From positions 1-64,000 of the forward strand of contig JAFLCG010000012.1 in the NCBI GenBank assembly GCA_017303635.1: DNA of 64,000 nt, given 5' to 3'. The position numbers and the translations under genes are program-made. Position 1 is the stretch's first letter; each line of letters opens with the position of its first letter. The notes below the pieces were generated by a model, which had not been told where the DNA came from, made no database searches, and saw only the letters and a program-made list of their open reading frames with translations. This stretch comes from Anaerolineae bacterium (GTDB lineage: Bacteria > Chloroflexota > Anaerolineae > Aggregatilineales > Phototrophicaceae). Shown here piece by piece: positions 16,355 to 25,273 of this stretch.

Positions 16355-17518
16355 TTGAAACCACGTAACATCCTGTTCATTACCCATTACCGCGATCTGG
16401 GCGGTGGTGAGACGGCTCAACTCTCACTGGTCGATCACTTGGACCCGGCGAAGTGGCGACCGCATCTGCTGGTGCCGGGCGAAGGGCAGTTTGCGCGGGC
16501 CTGGCGGGAGCGCGGTTGGCCGGTGCATATCCAACCGTGGCGCGGCGCAACGACCTATTTTGTTCCGGCCCTCTGGGCGCATTTGCCCGTTCGCTATTTC
16601 ATTCAACGGCTGCTCCACGAACAACAGATCGCGCTGGTTCACAGCGACTATCACACGCTTCCGATGGCGCTGCCTGCTGCCGAGCGGGTGGGTGTCCCGT
16701 GTGTCTGGAACTGCATGGGCTGGTGGTTTAATCCCAAGCGCTGGCAGCACCGCTTCTTCAAGCGACCGGCAGCGACTTTTGCGCTTTCGGAATCGGCTAA
16801 ACGGGGTTTTTTGGGGGAGCCGCCGTTCATGCCGCCGGAACGGATTCAGGTGCTGTATCCGGGGATCAATACGCAGCGCTTTAACCCGACCGTGGATGGC
16901 ACTATGATCCGCCAACAGTACGGGATCGCACCGGATGCGCCGCTGGTGGCGATGCTGGCGCGCTTCCAGAACGTGAAGGGGCATGATGTCTTTCAAGCGA
17001 TGGCCCGTCTGGTTGTGGAGGCTGTACCCGAAGCGCGCTTTCTGGTCGCCGGGGAGAACACCCAGAATGCGGCTGGAGATGCCTACCGATCAGGGATTTT
17101 AGCGGCTCATCAGGCTGATCCGCTGCTGCGCGACAGCCTGGTATATGCCGGGTTCCGGTCAGATACGGAACGGGTGATGGCGGCAGCCGATGTGATTGTC
17201 TGTGCATCCGATTTTGAGAGCTACGGCATGGTGCATGTGGAAGCAATGGCCTCCGGCAAGCCTGTGGTCAGCACCAATCAGGGTGGCCCGGCAGAGACGG
17301 TGGTGGATGGGGTGACGGGTTTTCTGGTTCCGCCACGTGACCCGGCTGCTTTAGCAGAGAATGTCATCCGGTTGCTCCGTGATCCGGCATTGCGTGCTCG
17401 CCTGGGCCAAGCAGGGCGGCTGCGCGTAGAAACCCGGTTTGCGGCAGAAGCGACTGCTAGGCTGTTCACAGATACGGTCGAACCGCTGCTTAACTCGCCT
17501 GTTCAAGCGGTAAGGTGA
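16355..17518 (+). CDS. Glycosyltransferase family 4 (GT-B)
   Basis: A 387-residue retaining glycosyltransferase. The first half opens with the acceptor-side pattern ILFITHYRDLGGGETAQ. The C-terminal donor site has ASDFESYGMVHVEAMASGKP, the EX7E motif of the family. It probably transfers a sugar to a lipid or polysaccharide in the cytoplasm. The start codon is TTG with AAGG just upstream; no ATG fits. Its 3' end overlaps the 3' end of the converging histidine kinase gene by 29 bases. No other polysaccharide genes are beside it. Confidence 0.9.
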   Translation: MKPRNILFITHYRDLGGGETAQLSLVDHLDPAKWRPHLLVPGEGQFARAWRERGWPVHIQPWRGATTYFVPALWAHLPVRYFIQRLLHEQQIALVHSDYHTLPMALPAAERVGVPCVWNCMGWWFNPKRWQHRFFKRPAATFALSESAKRGFLGEPPFMPPERIQVLYPGINTQRFNPTVDGTMIRQQYGIAPDAPLVAMLARFQNVKGHDVFQAMARLVVEAVPEARFLVAGENTQNAAGDAYRSGILAAHQADPLLRDSLVYAGFRSDTERVMAAADVIVCASDFESYGMVHVEAMASGKPVVSTNQGGPAETVVDGVTGFLVPPRDPAALAENVIRLLRDPALRARLGQAGRLRVETRFAAEATARLFTDTVEPLLNSPVQAVR

Positions 17519-18572
17519 GGGCGATGACGGTGCCTTCACCCGGCACACTGTGGATTTCAACGGTGCCGCGATGGGCTTCGATGATGGCGCGGACGATGGG
17601 CAACCCTAAGCCATTGCCGCCGCTGCTGCGGGATTCATCGCCCTTATAGAAGGGCTGAAACAATTTCAGCCGGGCTTCCGGTGCCATTCCGATTCCGGTG
17701 TCCATGACGCGAATGATGGCATAATCTTTGCCACGAGCGGTTTGAACGCGAACACTGCCACCCGTCGGTGTGAATTCACAGGCATTGAGGAGTAAATGCT
17801 CAAGCACAATTTTAAGATATGACCCATCCATCGGGACTGGTGGCAGGGGTTGATGCGTCTGCTCGATCTGTAAGGCTTTGCTTTGAAAGCGATCCACCAT
17901 TTCCTTGATAACCAGATCTGCCAGCCAGGCTAGATCAATTGGCATCAGACTAAATTCGACCTGACCGGCAGCCAGGCGGGCATAGATCATTGCATTTTCC
18001 ATCATGCGGTGGATACGGTTGGTTTGCAGGTCGATCATCTGCAGATGATCCAGATGGGGGCTGGTTTCCCCTAATTTGCGGTGCAGCAGATACAGGCTGG
18101 ATTTGATAATGCTGATGGGTGTGCGCGAGTCATGGGCGATGTTTTGCAGGAGCTTTTGGATCAATTCTTCGTGCTGTAAGCGCCGGGGTTCCGTATCCCG
18201 CGCCAGCCATTGAATATAGCCGTATGCTTGTCCGGGGACTGGCAGCAGATCCATACACATATCCAGAACACGCTTTTCCCCATCACGGCGGTGCAGGACA
18301 TACTCAAATGAACCGGTTGTTCCGTGATCGAGCAACTGCTCCAGCCAGTAACGGGATGGCATCTCCAGGTTGGGATAGATGAAATCGTAAATGGACCTGC
18401 CGATCATGGCCTGCGGTGTGCCGGCACCTAGCAGGTCAGCCGCGCAACTGTTGCAATCCAGTACCCGCAAGCCCATATCCAGCATGAAGATGGCATCATG
18501 AGGACGATTGAACAACGCCTGATAGCGGTGCTCTAAATCGATGCCATCGGGAAAGTTCTTTTGGAAAGTCAA
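17490..18572 (-). CDS. PAS-domain histidine kinase, orphan, first of two paralogues
   Basis: A 360-residue soluble kinase. A PAS domain covers about residues 15-130 (HDAIFMLDMGLRVLDCN). The phosphoacceptor His is 147 in NIAHDSRTPIS, and the ATPase domain has the N-box LLLNACEF, DTGIGM and GGNGLGLPIV. No membrane segment is present, so the signal is cytoplasmic. There is no response regulator in the window. It shares its layout and His position with the next gene. The two genes point the same way with 150 bases between them, so each may have its own promoter. Confidence 0.92.
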   Translation of the reverse strand: MTFQKNFPDGIDLEHRYQALFNRPHDAIFMLDMGLRVLDCNSCAADLLGAGTPQAMIGRSIYDFIYPNLEMPSRYWLEQLLDHGTTGSFEYVLHRRDGEKRVLDMCMDLLPVPGQAYGYIQWLARDTEPRRLQHEELIQKLLQNIAHDSRTPISIIKSSLYLLHRKLGETSPHLDHLQMIDLQTNRIHRMMENAMIYARLAAGQVEFSLMPIDLAWLADLVIKEMVDRFQSKALQIEQTHQPLPPVPMDGSYLKIVLEHLLLNACEFTPTGGSVRVQTARGKDYAIIRVMDTGIGMAPEARLKLFQPFYKGDESRSSGGNGLGLPIVRAIIEAHRGTVEIHSVPGEGTVIALTLPLEQAS

Positions 18573-18722
18573 ATCTATTCAATTCAGATCAAAAGCCGAT
18601 CACATGAACACTTTAGGAGGGGGTATCCGCAAAAAACAGTACTAAATGTCACCGTGTTAAGGCGTTATCTGTAACGTGCGCCTTGGTGCACAACCCGCAG
18701 GTCGCGGGTGGATTGCTGCCGG

Positions 18723-19796
18723 TCAGGTGATCGGCAGCGCCAGCGTCACGGTGGCCCCTTGTCCTGGTAGACTGTGGATGTCGATCAGCCCGTGATGGGC
18801 ATCCATGATTGCCTTGACGATCGCCAACCCCAGGCCATGGCCGCTGCCAGTGCGCGATTGATCGACTTTGTAGAAAGGTTCGAAGATCCGCGCTTGATCC
18901 TGTGCTGAAATACCCGCTCCGCTGTCCTGCACGCTGATACAGACCAGATTGCCATCCCGGTAGGTTTCCACGCGGATGCGGCCAGCGGTCGGTGTGAATT
19001 GGCGAGCATTCAGGAGCAGATGCTCGATCGCCATACCCAGATAGTGCGTATCCCCCTGGATGGCAGGTAGTGATTCGTGTTCCTGAGTGACGCTGAGTTG
19101 CTTTTCCCGGAAGCGTGCATCCAGCTTTCCGATGATTTGCTGAACAAGGCTGCTGACCTGAATAGAATGACGCTCAAATTCCACCTGGTGGCTGCCCAGG
19201 CGGGCGAACTCCATGGCGGACTCGACCAGGGTGGTCAGGCGGTCGATCTGCGCTTCGATCACGTCCAGGTGGGCAACGACCGGGTTTAGTTCGCCCAGCT
19301 TGCGGCGCATCAGATAGAGGCTGGTCTTGGCGCTGCTGATCGGCGTGCGCGTATCATGGGCAATGCCGGTGAAAAGGGCATGCATCCGTTCTGTATGACG
19401 TTCCTGCTGCGCAGTGATGTCATGGGCGATCAATTGCAGATAGGCGGGCAGCCCTTGTTCATTAAGGATGCCTTGTAGATGAATGTCGACTACTCGCTGC
19501 TGTCCATCACCTGAATTGATCGTGCGGTTATAGGCGGGCAGCACGCCCTCTTGAAAGATCTGCTGACGGAACTCCTCCGGCGGTTTCTCTGGTTCGGGCT
19601 GGATCAGATGCTCAATCGTCTGCCCGACGATGCTATCGAGGTCGTTTACTCCAAGCATCTTCAAGGCTGCCGGGTTGCAGTCCAACACACGGAAGTCTAG
19701 ATCGAGCATGATGATGGCCTCGGAAGTCTGCTGAAAAAGCGCCCGATACCGATCATCAATTCCATGCCATTCGCTGCCGACGTGTGTCATCTGCAT
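18723..19796 (-). CDS. PAS-domain histidine kinase, orphan, second of two paralogues
   Basis: A 357-residue kinase with the same plan as its neighbour: PAS at about 15-130 (SEAIIMLDLDFRVLDCN), phosphoacceptor His 147 in GIAHDTRTPIS, and the ATPase domain with LLLNARQF, DSGAGIS and GSGHGLGLAIV. Sequence identity to the neighbour is clear over the full length, so this is an old tandem duplication. Both have an unusual start to the H-box with His-Asp-(S/T)-Arg-Thr-Pro, where Glu-Leu-Arg would be common. No sensor domain other than PAS is visible. Confidence 0.92.
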   Translation of the reverse strand: MQMTHVGSEWHGIDDRYRALFQQTSEAIIMLDLDFRVLDCNPAALKMLGVNDLDSIVGQTIEHLIQPEPEKPPEEFRQQIFQEGVLPAYNRTINSGDGQQRVVDIHLQGILNEQGLPAYLQLIAHDITAQQERHTERMHALFTGIAHDTRTPISSAKTSLYLMRRKLGELNPVVAHLDVIEAQIDRLTTLVESAMEFARLGSHQVEFERHSIQVSSLVQQIIGKLDARFREKQLSVTQEHESLPAIQGDTHYLGMAIEHLLLNARQFTPTAGRIRVETYRDGNLVCISVQDSGAGISAQDQARIFEPFYKVDQSRTGSGHGLGLAIVKAIMDAHHGLIDIHSLPGQGATVTLALPIT

Positions 19797-20055
19797 CAGC
19801 CGTCTCCATTACGGAATATTCCTTAAGGGATTGTAGGACGGGAGGCCGATTGCTCGTACCCCAGTTTCAGGGGGATTGGCATCAGGCTAGGTTCTGCCGG
19901 GTGCCACTTAATTGTAAACAGGGTGTCCATCAATAACGTGAGGATTGTTACCTCGAAGTTGCGCTATTTATTACGCGGCTCTAAGGTCCGCTTTCGTTAT
20001 GCTGTGTGTGTCCCTGAATAAATCAATGAATGCTGGAACAAACAGGCAGGTCATC

Positions 20056-20535
20056 ATGCAAGGACACCTCGTTCTCGGTGCGGCTTTATTACTGGCTATC
20101 GGGTCAAGTGCTTGTGCGCCGACCGACCCTGGCAGCACGGTCAAAGGTGTTCGCTATGGCCCCTCACAAATTGCCCAAGGGCGCGGTTATTACGAGCAGA
20201 CCTGTGCGGCCTGTCATGGATTGGATGGGCAAGGTCAGTTCCCGGATACTCCCTACGAACCGGACGCAACCGGTCGGCTTGGTGCACCCCCTCATAATGA
20301 AGCGGGTCACACCTGGCACCATACGGATGAACTGCTGCTGCGTTATATCACCGAAGGCGGCTTCGCTGATCCGACCAATTTCTATGTGATGCCGCGTTTT
20401 GATGCCCTGTATGACCGGGACAAAGCAGCGTTGATTATCGCTTATATCAAGACCATGTGGACTGAAGAACAGCGGATTATGCAGCACCATATGACGGCTG
20501 AAGAAGAAGCTCAAGTCGCCCGCACGCGACCTTAA
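20056..20535 (+). CDS. Cytochrome c lipoprotein
   Basis: A 159-residue protein with a signal and lipobox ending SSAC, and one haem-binding motif CAACHG with a distal Met in YVMPRF. It is a membrane-anchored monohaem c-type cytochrome of the kind that passes electrons to an oxidase. Upstream in-frame ATGs exist at 19945 and later, but the start at 20056 directly gives the signal peptide and follows GGCAGG. The next gene begins 17 bases on, so the two form an operon. The stretch HNEAGHTWHHTDELLLRYI resembles the insert of copper-linked c-type cytochromes. Confidence 0.88.
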   Translation: MQGHLVLGAALLLAIGSSACAPTDPGSTVKGVRYGPSQIAQGRGYYEQTCAACHGLDGQGQFPDTPYEPDATGRLGAPPHNEAGHTWHHTDELLLRYITEGGFADPTNFYVMPRFDALYDRDKAALIIAYIKTMWTEEQRIMQHHMTAEEEAQVARTRP

Positions 20536-20552
20536 CAGGAGGATCGTATTTT

Positions 20553-21053
20553 ATGTCTACCCGGACCACAACTCGCCCTTTGCCACATGCTTCCGTAGCC
20601 TCGGGGAGGCTGCCCCCCGTTTGGGGGATCGTACTGATCGGCATCGGTGTGATGATTACGTTGGGTATTCTGCTCGCCAGCCTGCCTGGCCCAACACCGT
20701 ACCAACCAGAAGTGATTGGCGCACCGTTCGCCCAGGTTTCAACGACCCTGATTGACCATGGCGATCTCAAGATGGAAGAGTACGCGGAAAGTGTTTTCCG
20801 TATCCGTAACACAGGCGACCAACCGCTGCAGATTTTGGATGAACCGCGGGTCGAGTTGATCCAGGGTTGCTGCCCACCACGGGCCATCGTCAGCCAGATG
20901 ACGCTGCAACCGGGCGAGGAAACGACGATCTCATTGCGCTTTACCATGTACGAAATGATGGGTGGCCCCCATGAGTTCCGGGTACATGTGCTGACCAATG
21001 ATCCGACCCAACCAACTATCCCCCTGACCATTCTCTCCAATTGGTTGGAGTAG
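20553..21053 (+). CDS. Membrane-anchored DUF1573-like protein
   Basis: A 166-residue protein with one membrane helix at about 23-45 and an outer immunoglobulin-like domain. The domain has the DUF1573 pattern, with RNTGDQPLQIL, then a Cys pair in GCCPPR and EVRF-like strands ending VLTNDPTQPTIPL. Proteins of this kind often accompany cytochromes or metal-delivery genes. The Cys-Cys pair could bind metal. It has a strong GGAGG about 12 bases upstream and follows the cytochrome gene closely. Role in electron transfer assembly is inference. Confidence 0.75.
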   Translation: MSTRTTTRPLPHASVASGRLPPVWGIVLIGIGVMITLGILLASLPGPTPYQPEVIGAPFAQVSTTLIDHGDLKMEEYAESVFRIRNTGDQPLQILDEPRVELIQGCCPPRAIVSQMTLQPGEETTISLRFTMYEMMGGPHEFRVHVLTNDPTQPTIPLTILSNWLE

Positions 21054-21080
21054 TCATCTCAGCTGTCCATTTCAATTTAT

Positions 21081-21114
21081 CCAGGGCGAGACCTAACAGA
21101 GGATCTCGCCCTGG
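21081..21114. terminator. Hairpin between the cytochrome operon and the esterase gene
   Basis: An 11-bp stem (CCAGGGCGAGA and its complement) with a 12-base loop lies 28 bases after the DUF1573-like gene. There is no U-run, so it is either a weak terminator or mRNA stabiliser. A TATACT follows it at about 21121. Confidence 0.45.
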
Positions 21115-21173
21115 ATGCGTTATACTACCGTCATTGTGTCGGCTGTGGCATTCCCCTCGGAGGCTGATTTTCG

Positions 21174-21965
21174 ATGACTTCACTTCCGGTTATCATGCCT
21201 GGTGCAGAACCCTTTTTCTACCGGGGCAATCAGGCCGGTATTTTGTGCCTGCATGGCTTCACTGCCTCCCCCTCGGAAATGTCCTGGTTAGGGCAGCATC
21301 TTGCCGGAGAGGGATACACGGTTTATGGACTGCGGACGCCCGGCCACGGCACTGATCCGCATGATCTGGATCGTTACTTGTGGCAGGATTGGTTCGCGGC
21401 GGTGCTCGATGGTTACCACCTGCTGCGGGCGCAGTGTGACCGGGTGTTGGTAGTGGGGCATTCCATGGGAGGGCTGCTGGGCTTACTGCTCGCCTGTGCC
21501 GAGCCGGTGAATGGGTTGGCGGTGCTGGCTTCACCGCTGCTCTATGCAGATAAACGGCTCGCCTATGCCAACTGGATGGCGAAGGTGATGCCCTACACGG
21601 AACAACCGGATACCTCTAATCTGCCGCAGCGCATTCGGGCTGCCCAGGCCGAGCGTGGTGAACCGGTGCGCGGTCGGGTACGTTATGAGACCTGGTCGAC
21701 GAAAGCTGTTGGTCAACTTTACGGCGTGACGATGGCAGCGGCCGAGCGCCTGCCGGATGTGACTGCGCCGCTGTTGGCGATCTATTCCAAAGGCGATGTG
21801 ACCGTTGGGTTGGAGAGCCGCGATTTTCTGCTGGCCCAGGTGGGCAGCCAGCAGGTTGAAAGCCATACGCTGGAACACAGCGATCATATCTTGCCGCAGG
21901 ATGTCGAACGAGAGACGGTTTTCCAGTTGGTTTCGGCCTTTGCAGGCCGGGTTTTGCGGGATTGA
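21174..21965 (+). CDS. Alpha/beta hydrolase, carboxylesterase or monoacylglycerol-lipase type
   Basis: A 263-residue enzyme with the oxyanion loop LHGFTASP, nucleophile Ser97 in GHSMGG, acid Asp in IYSKGDVTV and His in EHSDHIL. The arrangement with LHGFTASPSEM matches the Est30-like carboxylesterases that act on short esters. It is cytoplasmic. It stands before a cluster of envelope-stress-like genes, but 64 bases separate them and a direct link is not shown. Confidence 0.9.
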   Translation: MTSLPVIMPGAEPFFYRGNQAGILCLHGFTASPSEMSWLGQHLAGEGYTVYGLRTPGHGTDPHDLDRYLWQDWFAAVLDGYHLLRAQCDRVLVVGHSMGGLLGLLLACAEPVNGLAVLASPLLYADKRLAYANWMAKVMPYTEQPDTSNLPQRIRAAQAERGEPVRGRVRYETWSTKAVGQLYGVTMAAAERLPDVTAPLLAIYSKGDVTVGLESRDFLLAQVGSQQVESHTLEHSDHILPQDVERETVFQLVSAFAGRVLRD

Positions 21966-22029
21966 ACCCCGGTTGCCAATTTGCCTGCCATCTGCGACAA
22001 TCCCCTCATAATGCGAAGGCGGGCAGCGC

Positions 22030-22392
22030 ATGACCAGTGACGGGCAACCATTCACCTACTTACTCGATATTGTGATTGAAAGTGACCGCGAGTATCCGGT
22101 AACGGTGAAAGTGGATGGTCGCGTGGTGGTCGGCCGTGTGAAGGGCGATGCGACCGATATTGGTTTGAATCTGTCCCCTTATGGTGCTTCTGAACGCGGT
22201 GTGTCCCGCCAGCACATGGCTTTTGATAGCGATTCGCGTGGGGTCTACATCGAAGACCTGATGAGCACCAGCGGCACCCGCATCAACGGGGCGCTCATCA
22301 AGCCGAATGTGCGTTATCGACTGCGTCCTGAAGATGAAATCACCCTGGGTATGATGCGCCTGACGGTCCGCCTGATCCGCAATGCCGGGTAG
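22030..22392 (+). CDS. FHA-domain protein
   Basis: A 120-residue protein that is essentially one FHA domain, which binds phosphothreonine. The key residues are visible: VVGRV (Gly-Arg), GVSRQHMAF (Ser-x-x-His) and STSGTRING (Asn-Gly). It begins a tight rightward run with PspC- and LiaF-like genes; 16 bases separate it from the next gene. A partner Ser/Thr kinase is not adjacent; the nearest one in the window is the TIR receptor kinase at 33300. A second FHA gene follows at 23962. Confidence 0.9.
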   Translation: MTSDGQPFTYLLDIVIESDREYPVTVKVDGRVVVGRVKGDATDIGLNLSPYGASERGVSRQHMAFDSDSRGVYIEDLMSTSGTRINGALIKPNVRYRLRPEDEITLGMMRLTVRLIRNAG

Positions 22393-22408
22393 TGAAGGTT
22401 GAGAGAGC

Positions 22409-22771
22409 ATGTATCGCAGTTTTGATAACCGCCTGTTCGCCGGTTTGTGTGGCGGCTTAGCCGCGCTGCTGCCGGTCAATGCCTGGGTGTTCCGCACGTT
22501 GTTTATGGTGCTGACCCTCGTCACTGGGGGTATTTTCGCAGCCTTATACATCTTGCTCTGGTGGATTATCCCCCAGGAAAACCCGGTCGGGCGCAGACGG
22601 GGCGGATCCGGGCTGTTTTTGCTCACGCTCATTCTGACCGCATTGACGCTGGCCGGTTGGTGGCTGGCGCAATCCGGGCAATTGCCCACCATCAATGGGG
22701 TGGGGCTGCTGTGGCCGGTACTGCTGGTGGTGTTAGCCAGTGTATTTTTCCTGCGGCAGATACGGGGGTAA
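22409..22771 (+). CDS. PspC-domain membrane protein
   Basis: A 120-residue protein starting MYRSFDNRLFAGLCGGLAALL, the PspC signature, with one helix in the PspC domain (WWIIPQENP follows) and two further hydrophobic segments at about 65-85 and 95-115. PspC proteins take part in envelope stress responses. It is followed after 3 bases by a LiaF-like gene, an arrangement common in Gram-positive and Chloroflexota envelope-stress loci. Confidence 0.88.
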   Translation: MYRSFDNRLFAGLCGGLAALLPVNAWVFRTLFMVLTLVTGGIFAALYILLWWIIPQENPVGRRRGGSGLFLLTLILTALTLAGWWLAQSGQLPTINGVGLLWPVLLVVLASVFFLRQIRG

Positions 22772-22774
22772 CCG

Positions 22775-23731
22775 ATGCGAGTAGCACGTCGAACCAATCT
22801 GTTGTGGGGGTTGCTGGCGCTGGCGGTGGCGATTCTGTTTCTCCTGAATACGCTGGCGCTGCTGCCCGCCGGACTGAGTGATTTACTGACGCGGGCCTGG
22901 CCTGCCTTGCTGGTGATCGTCGGCCTGGGCATCTTCCTGCGGGATCGGGTGCGGTTTGGCAGCCTGATCGCGTTGGTCATCGGTGTGGGTATCACAGTCG
23001 CTCTGGCGGCCGCCTCGTTCTCGACGCGGGCCACGCAACTGCGGGATGAGAATCAGGCTCCCATCAACCAGACAGTTGGCGCAGAGATTACGCTGCTGCG
23101 CGTCGAGGTCGATACCCTGGCGACAGATGTGGAAATTGTGCGCTCGCTGGCGGGTGGTCGACTGGTCGGCGGCTTGTTCAGCGGCAGTCAGGAAAGCACC
23201 CTCACCCTCGAATATACGGATAATGGAGATACGACCGCGCTGCTGACCGTCCGTGAAGTGCGACCGAACACCTTTCCGCTCTTGAGTGCGGTGGGTCGCG
23301 GTCAACTCCGGCTCGAACTTCCGGCAGATTTGCCGTTGGATGTCAATTTTAACGGCGTCCAGGGTTCATTCAGTCTGAACATGAGTGGGCTGGCCTTGGA
23401 ACGCCTGAACATGGATGCCCAGAATGGCAGTGTCCTGGTCACGCTGCCGGAGTACGATCCACGCGGTTCGGCGGATGATGCCACACTCGGTACCTTGGTA
23501 GCCCGCCAGGGGGATATCACCATCTTTGTTCCCCCGAACGTGGGTGCGCGGCTGGAATTGAACCGGGGCGGCAGCGGCATCCGCCCGGATTTTGACCCTA
23601 ACATCTATAACCTGCTCGATATTGGCGAAGGCGTGCTGGAAGCGCGTAACTTCGACCAGGCTGAGATCAAACAGCGCTATATTGTCACCGCACCGCGGGG
23701 GCGAATCGGCGTGTCGTTGGCAGCCGGATAG
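22775..23731 (+). CDS. LiaF-like membrane protein with adhesin-like outer domain
   Basis: A 318-residue protein. Three hydrophobic segments occupy the first 80 residues (LLALAVAILFLLNTL, LLVIVGLGIFL, LIALVIGVGI), as in LiaF/LiaI-type proteins. The remaining 230 residues are a repeated-strand fold like the DUF4097 'toastrack', with LRLELPADLPLDVNFNGVQGSFSLNMSGL. It starts directly after the PspC gene, so the two act together, probably in sensing envelope damage. No LiaRS-like two-component pair is in the cluster. Family call by recognition. Confidence 0.78.
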   Translation: MRVARRTNLLWGLLALAVAILFLLNTLALLPAGLSDLLTRAWPALLVIVGLGIFLRDRVRFGSLIALVIGVGITVALAAASFSTRATQLRDENQAPINQTVGAEITLLRVEVDTLATDVEIVRSLAGGRLVGGLFSGSQESTLTLEYTDNGDTTALLTVREVRPNTFPLLSAVGRGQLRLELPADLPLDVNFNGVQGSFSLNMSGLALERLNMDAQNGSVLVTLPEYDPRGSADDATLGTLVARQGDITIFVPPNVGARLELNRGGSGIRPDFDPNIYNLLDIGEGVLEARNFDQAEIKQRYIVTAPRGRIGVSLAAG

Positions 23732-23961
23732 GGCTCTGGTAGTTCTGCGTGCCGTACATGAGATTCACAGAAATTTCATGAGGGGTAACGACTTCTTTAC
23801 GTTTTATCAAGCTTTCGTAATGTAGAGTTGTGATAGCGTAAGAATTAAAGGTCACACAGATTGCCATCACCAGGCTATTGTGGGACGAAAGAACTATAGT
23901 AAGAGACCGCTAATCACGCACAATTACCGCACTTGTGTGTGTCTGGAGAGAGGTTGGGGAC

Positions 23962-24462
23962 ATGGGCACCACATTCGAAGAAAAGACCGAAGTCCGTCCG
24001 CCACAGACCGGGCTGCTCTCACAAACAGGGTTGCTCAATGGGGATGCCCACAGCACGTTCGTGCTCAACAAGAACCGCTCCCTGCGGGCGATGCTGGGCA
24101 AAGAAACCAAACCCATTGATGAATCCGCACCGGGCAAAGATGTTCAACTCATCATTCGGGGCATCCCGGAAAAAGTCACCCTGCGTGAATCTGGTTCTCT
24201 GATCCTGGGCCGGGCTGAACTGAAGGCCAAGGGTTTCCAGCCGGATCTCGACCTGTCGCCTTATGGGGCGGTGGTCAAGGGGGTCAGCCGGGTTCATGCC
24301 CGCCTCTTTATGGATAAGGGCGAACTCTATATCGCTGATCTCTACAGCACCAATGGCACTTACGTCAGCGGTTCGCGCATCGAGTCGAACGCGCCCGAGC
24401 GCCTGTTTAATGGGGATGAAGTGCTGCTGGGTGCGCTGCTCATTCAGGTGAAGTTCGAATAG
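23962..24462 (+). CDS. FHA-domain protein with long polar N-terminus
   Basis: A 166-residue protein. Residues 1-60 are polar and rich in Thr and Lys (TEVRPPQTGLL), and contain possible phosphothreonine sites. The FHA domain follows at about 62-165: LILGRAEL, GVSRVHARLF, YSTNGTYVSG. The start at 23962 follows GAGAGGTTGGGG; a GTG at 23935 is less likely. N-terminal Thr motifs in front of an FHA domain recall GarA, which is phosphorylated by PknB-type kinases and then binds itself. The TGLLSQTG stretch is not the canonical ETTS motif. A strong terminator follows. Confidence 0.88.
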   Translation: MGTTFEEKTEVRPPQTGLLSQTGLLNGDAHSTFVLNKNRSLRAMLGKETKPIDESAPGKDVQLIIRGIPEKVTLRESGSLILGRAELKAKGFQPDLDLSPYGAVVKGVSRVHARLFMDKGELYIADLYSTNGTYVSGSRIESNAPERLFNGDEVLLGALLIQVKFE

Positions 24463-24483
24463 CTAATTTCGTCATCGAAATCC

Positions 24484-24520
24484 AAAAGGACGCGCTCTAA
24501 AGCGCGTCCTTTTTGTTTAT
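24484..24520. terminator. Bidirectional intrinsic terminator
   Basis: A stem GGACGCGCT with AGCGCGTCC and a 4-base loop, followed by TTTTTGTTT on the plus strand and preceded by AAAA. It ends the FHA gene, and by its A-run also the converging GT2 gene. Confidence 0.9.
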
Positions 24521-24526
24521 CGGGGT

Positions 24527-25273
24527 TCAATCGACAAAGCGGTACTTGATGAGCGTCCAGAGCGCGATGGGCGCATCATACCACTTGATCTTCTTGCCTT
24601 CGTCCCACTCGCGGCCGTTGTAGGAAATGGGAACTTCATAGATGCGGATGCGCTTTTTCAGGACTTTGGCGGTGATCTCCGGCTCGAAGTCAAAGCGGCG
24701 GGAGCGCACGCGAATATCCTTGACGACGTCCGCGCGGAAGACCTTGTAGCAGGTTTCCATATCGCTGAGGATGGCGTTGTAGAGAATGTTGGTTGCCAGG
24801 GTTAGCCCCACGTTGGCGACCATATTGAGGAAATTCATCGCTTTGCGTGGGCCGCCAAGGAAGCGCGACCCATATACGACGGTGGCGATACCTTCCTCAA
24901 TCGGCTTGAGCAGGATCGGGTATTCGCGCGGATCATATTCGAAATCGGCATCCTGGATGAGCAGGATGTCACTGGTAGCGGCGTGGAAGCCCGTGACGAC
25001 TGCAGCCCCTTTGCCCTGGTTGTGATCATGGTAGATGATCCTGACGCCGGGAAGGTTCTCGGCTTCCAGGCGGGCGAGCACAGCATGAGTCCCATCCTTG
25101 GAGCCATCATCCACGATGATGATCTCGTCTGCCAGCCCGACTGCGATCACCCGACGTAAGACCGGCTCAATGGTTTCGACTTCGTTGTAACACGGAATAA
25201 CCACCGTGAGGGTGTACTTGCGATTTTGCAGGTATTGCATCGCAAACATTGGATCAGTGAACTGGTTCAACAT
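24527..25273 (-). CDS. Glycosyltransferase family 2, dolichol-phosphate-mannose-synthase type
   Basis: A 248-residue GT-A enzyme: VVIPCYNEVETIEPVL at the start, DEIIIVDDGSKDGT, then QDADFEYDPREYP with the metal-binding D-x-D region, and GYSF-like C-terminal part RRFDFEPEITAKVLKKR. It should transfer a sugar from a nucleotide donor to a polyprenyl phosphate. There are no membrane segments. The gene is read leftwards from a 257-base gap shared with the divergent PA14 gene. The catalytic residues are visible; the sugar is not predictable. Confidence 0.92.
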   Translation of the reverse strand: MLNQFTDPMFAMQYLQNRKYTLTVVIPCYNEVETIEPVLRRVIAVGLADEIIIVDDGSKDGTHAVLARLEAENLPGVRIIYHDHNQGKGAAVVTGFHAATSDILLIQDADFEYDPREYPILLKPIEEGIATVVYGSRFLGGPRKAMNFLNMVANVGLTLATNILYNAILSDMETCYKVFRADVVKDIRVRSRRFDFEPEITAKVLKKRIRIYEVPISYNGREWDEGKKIKWYDAPIALWTLIKYRFVD

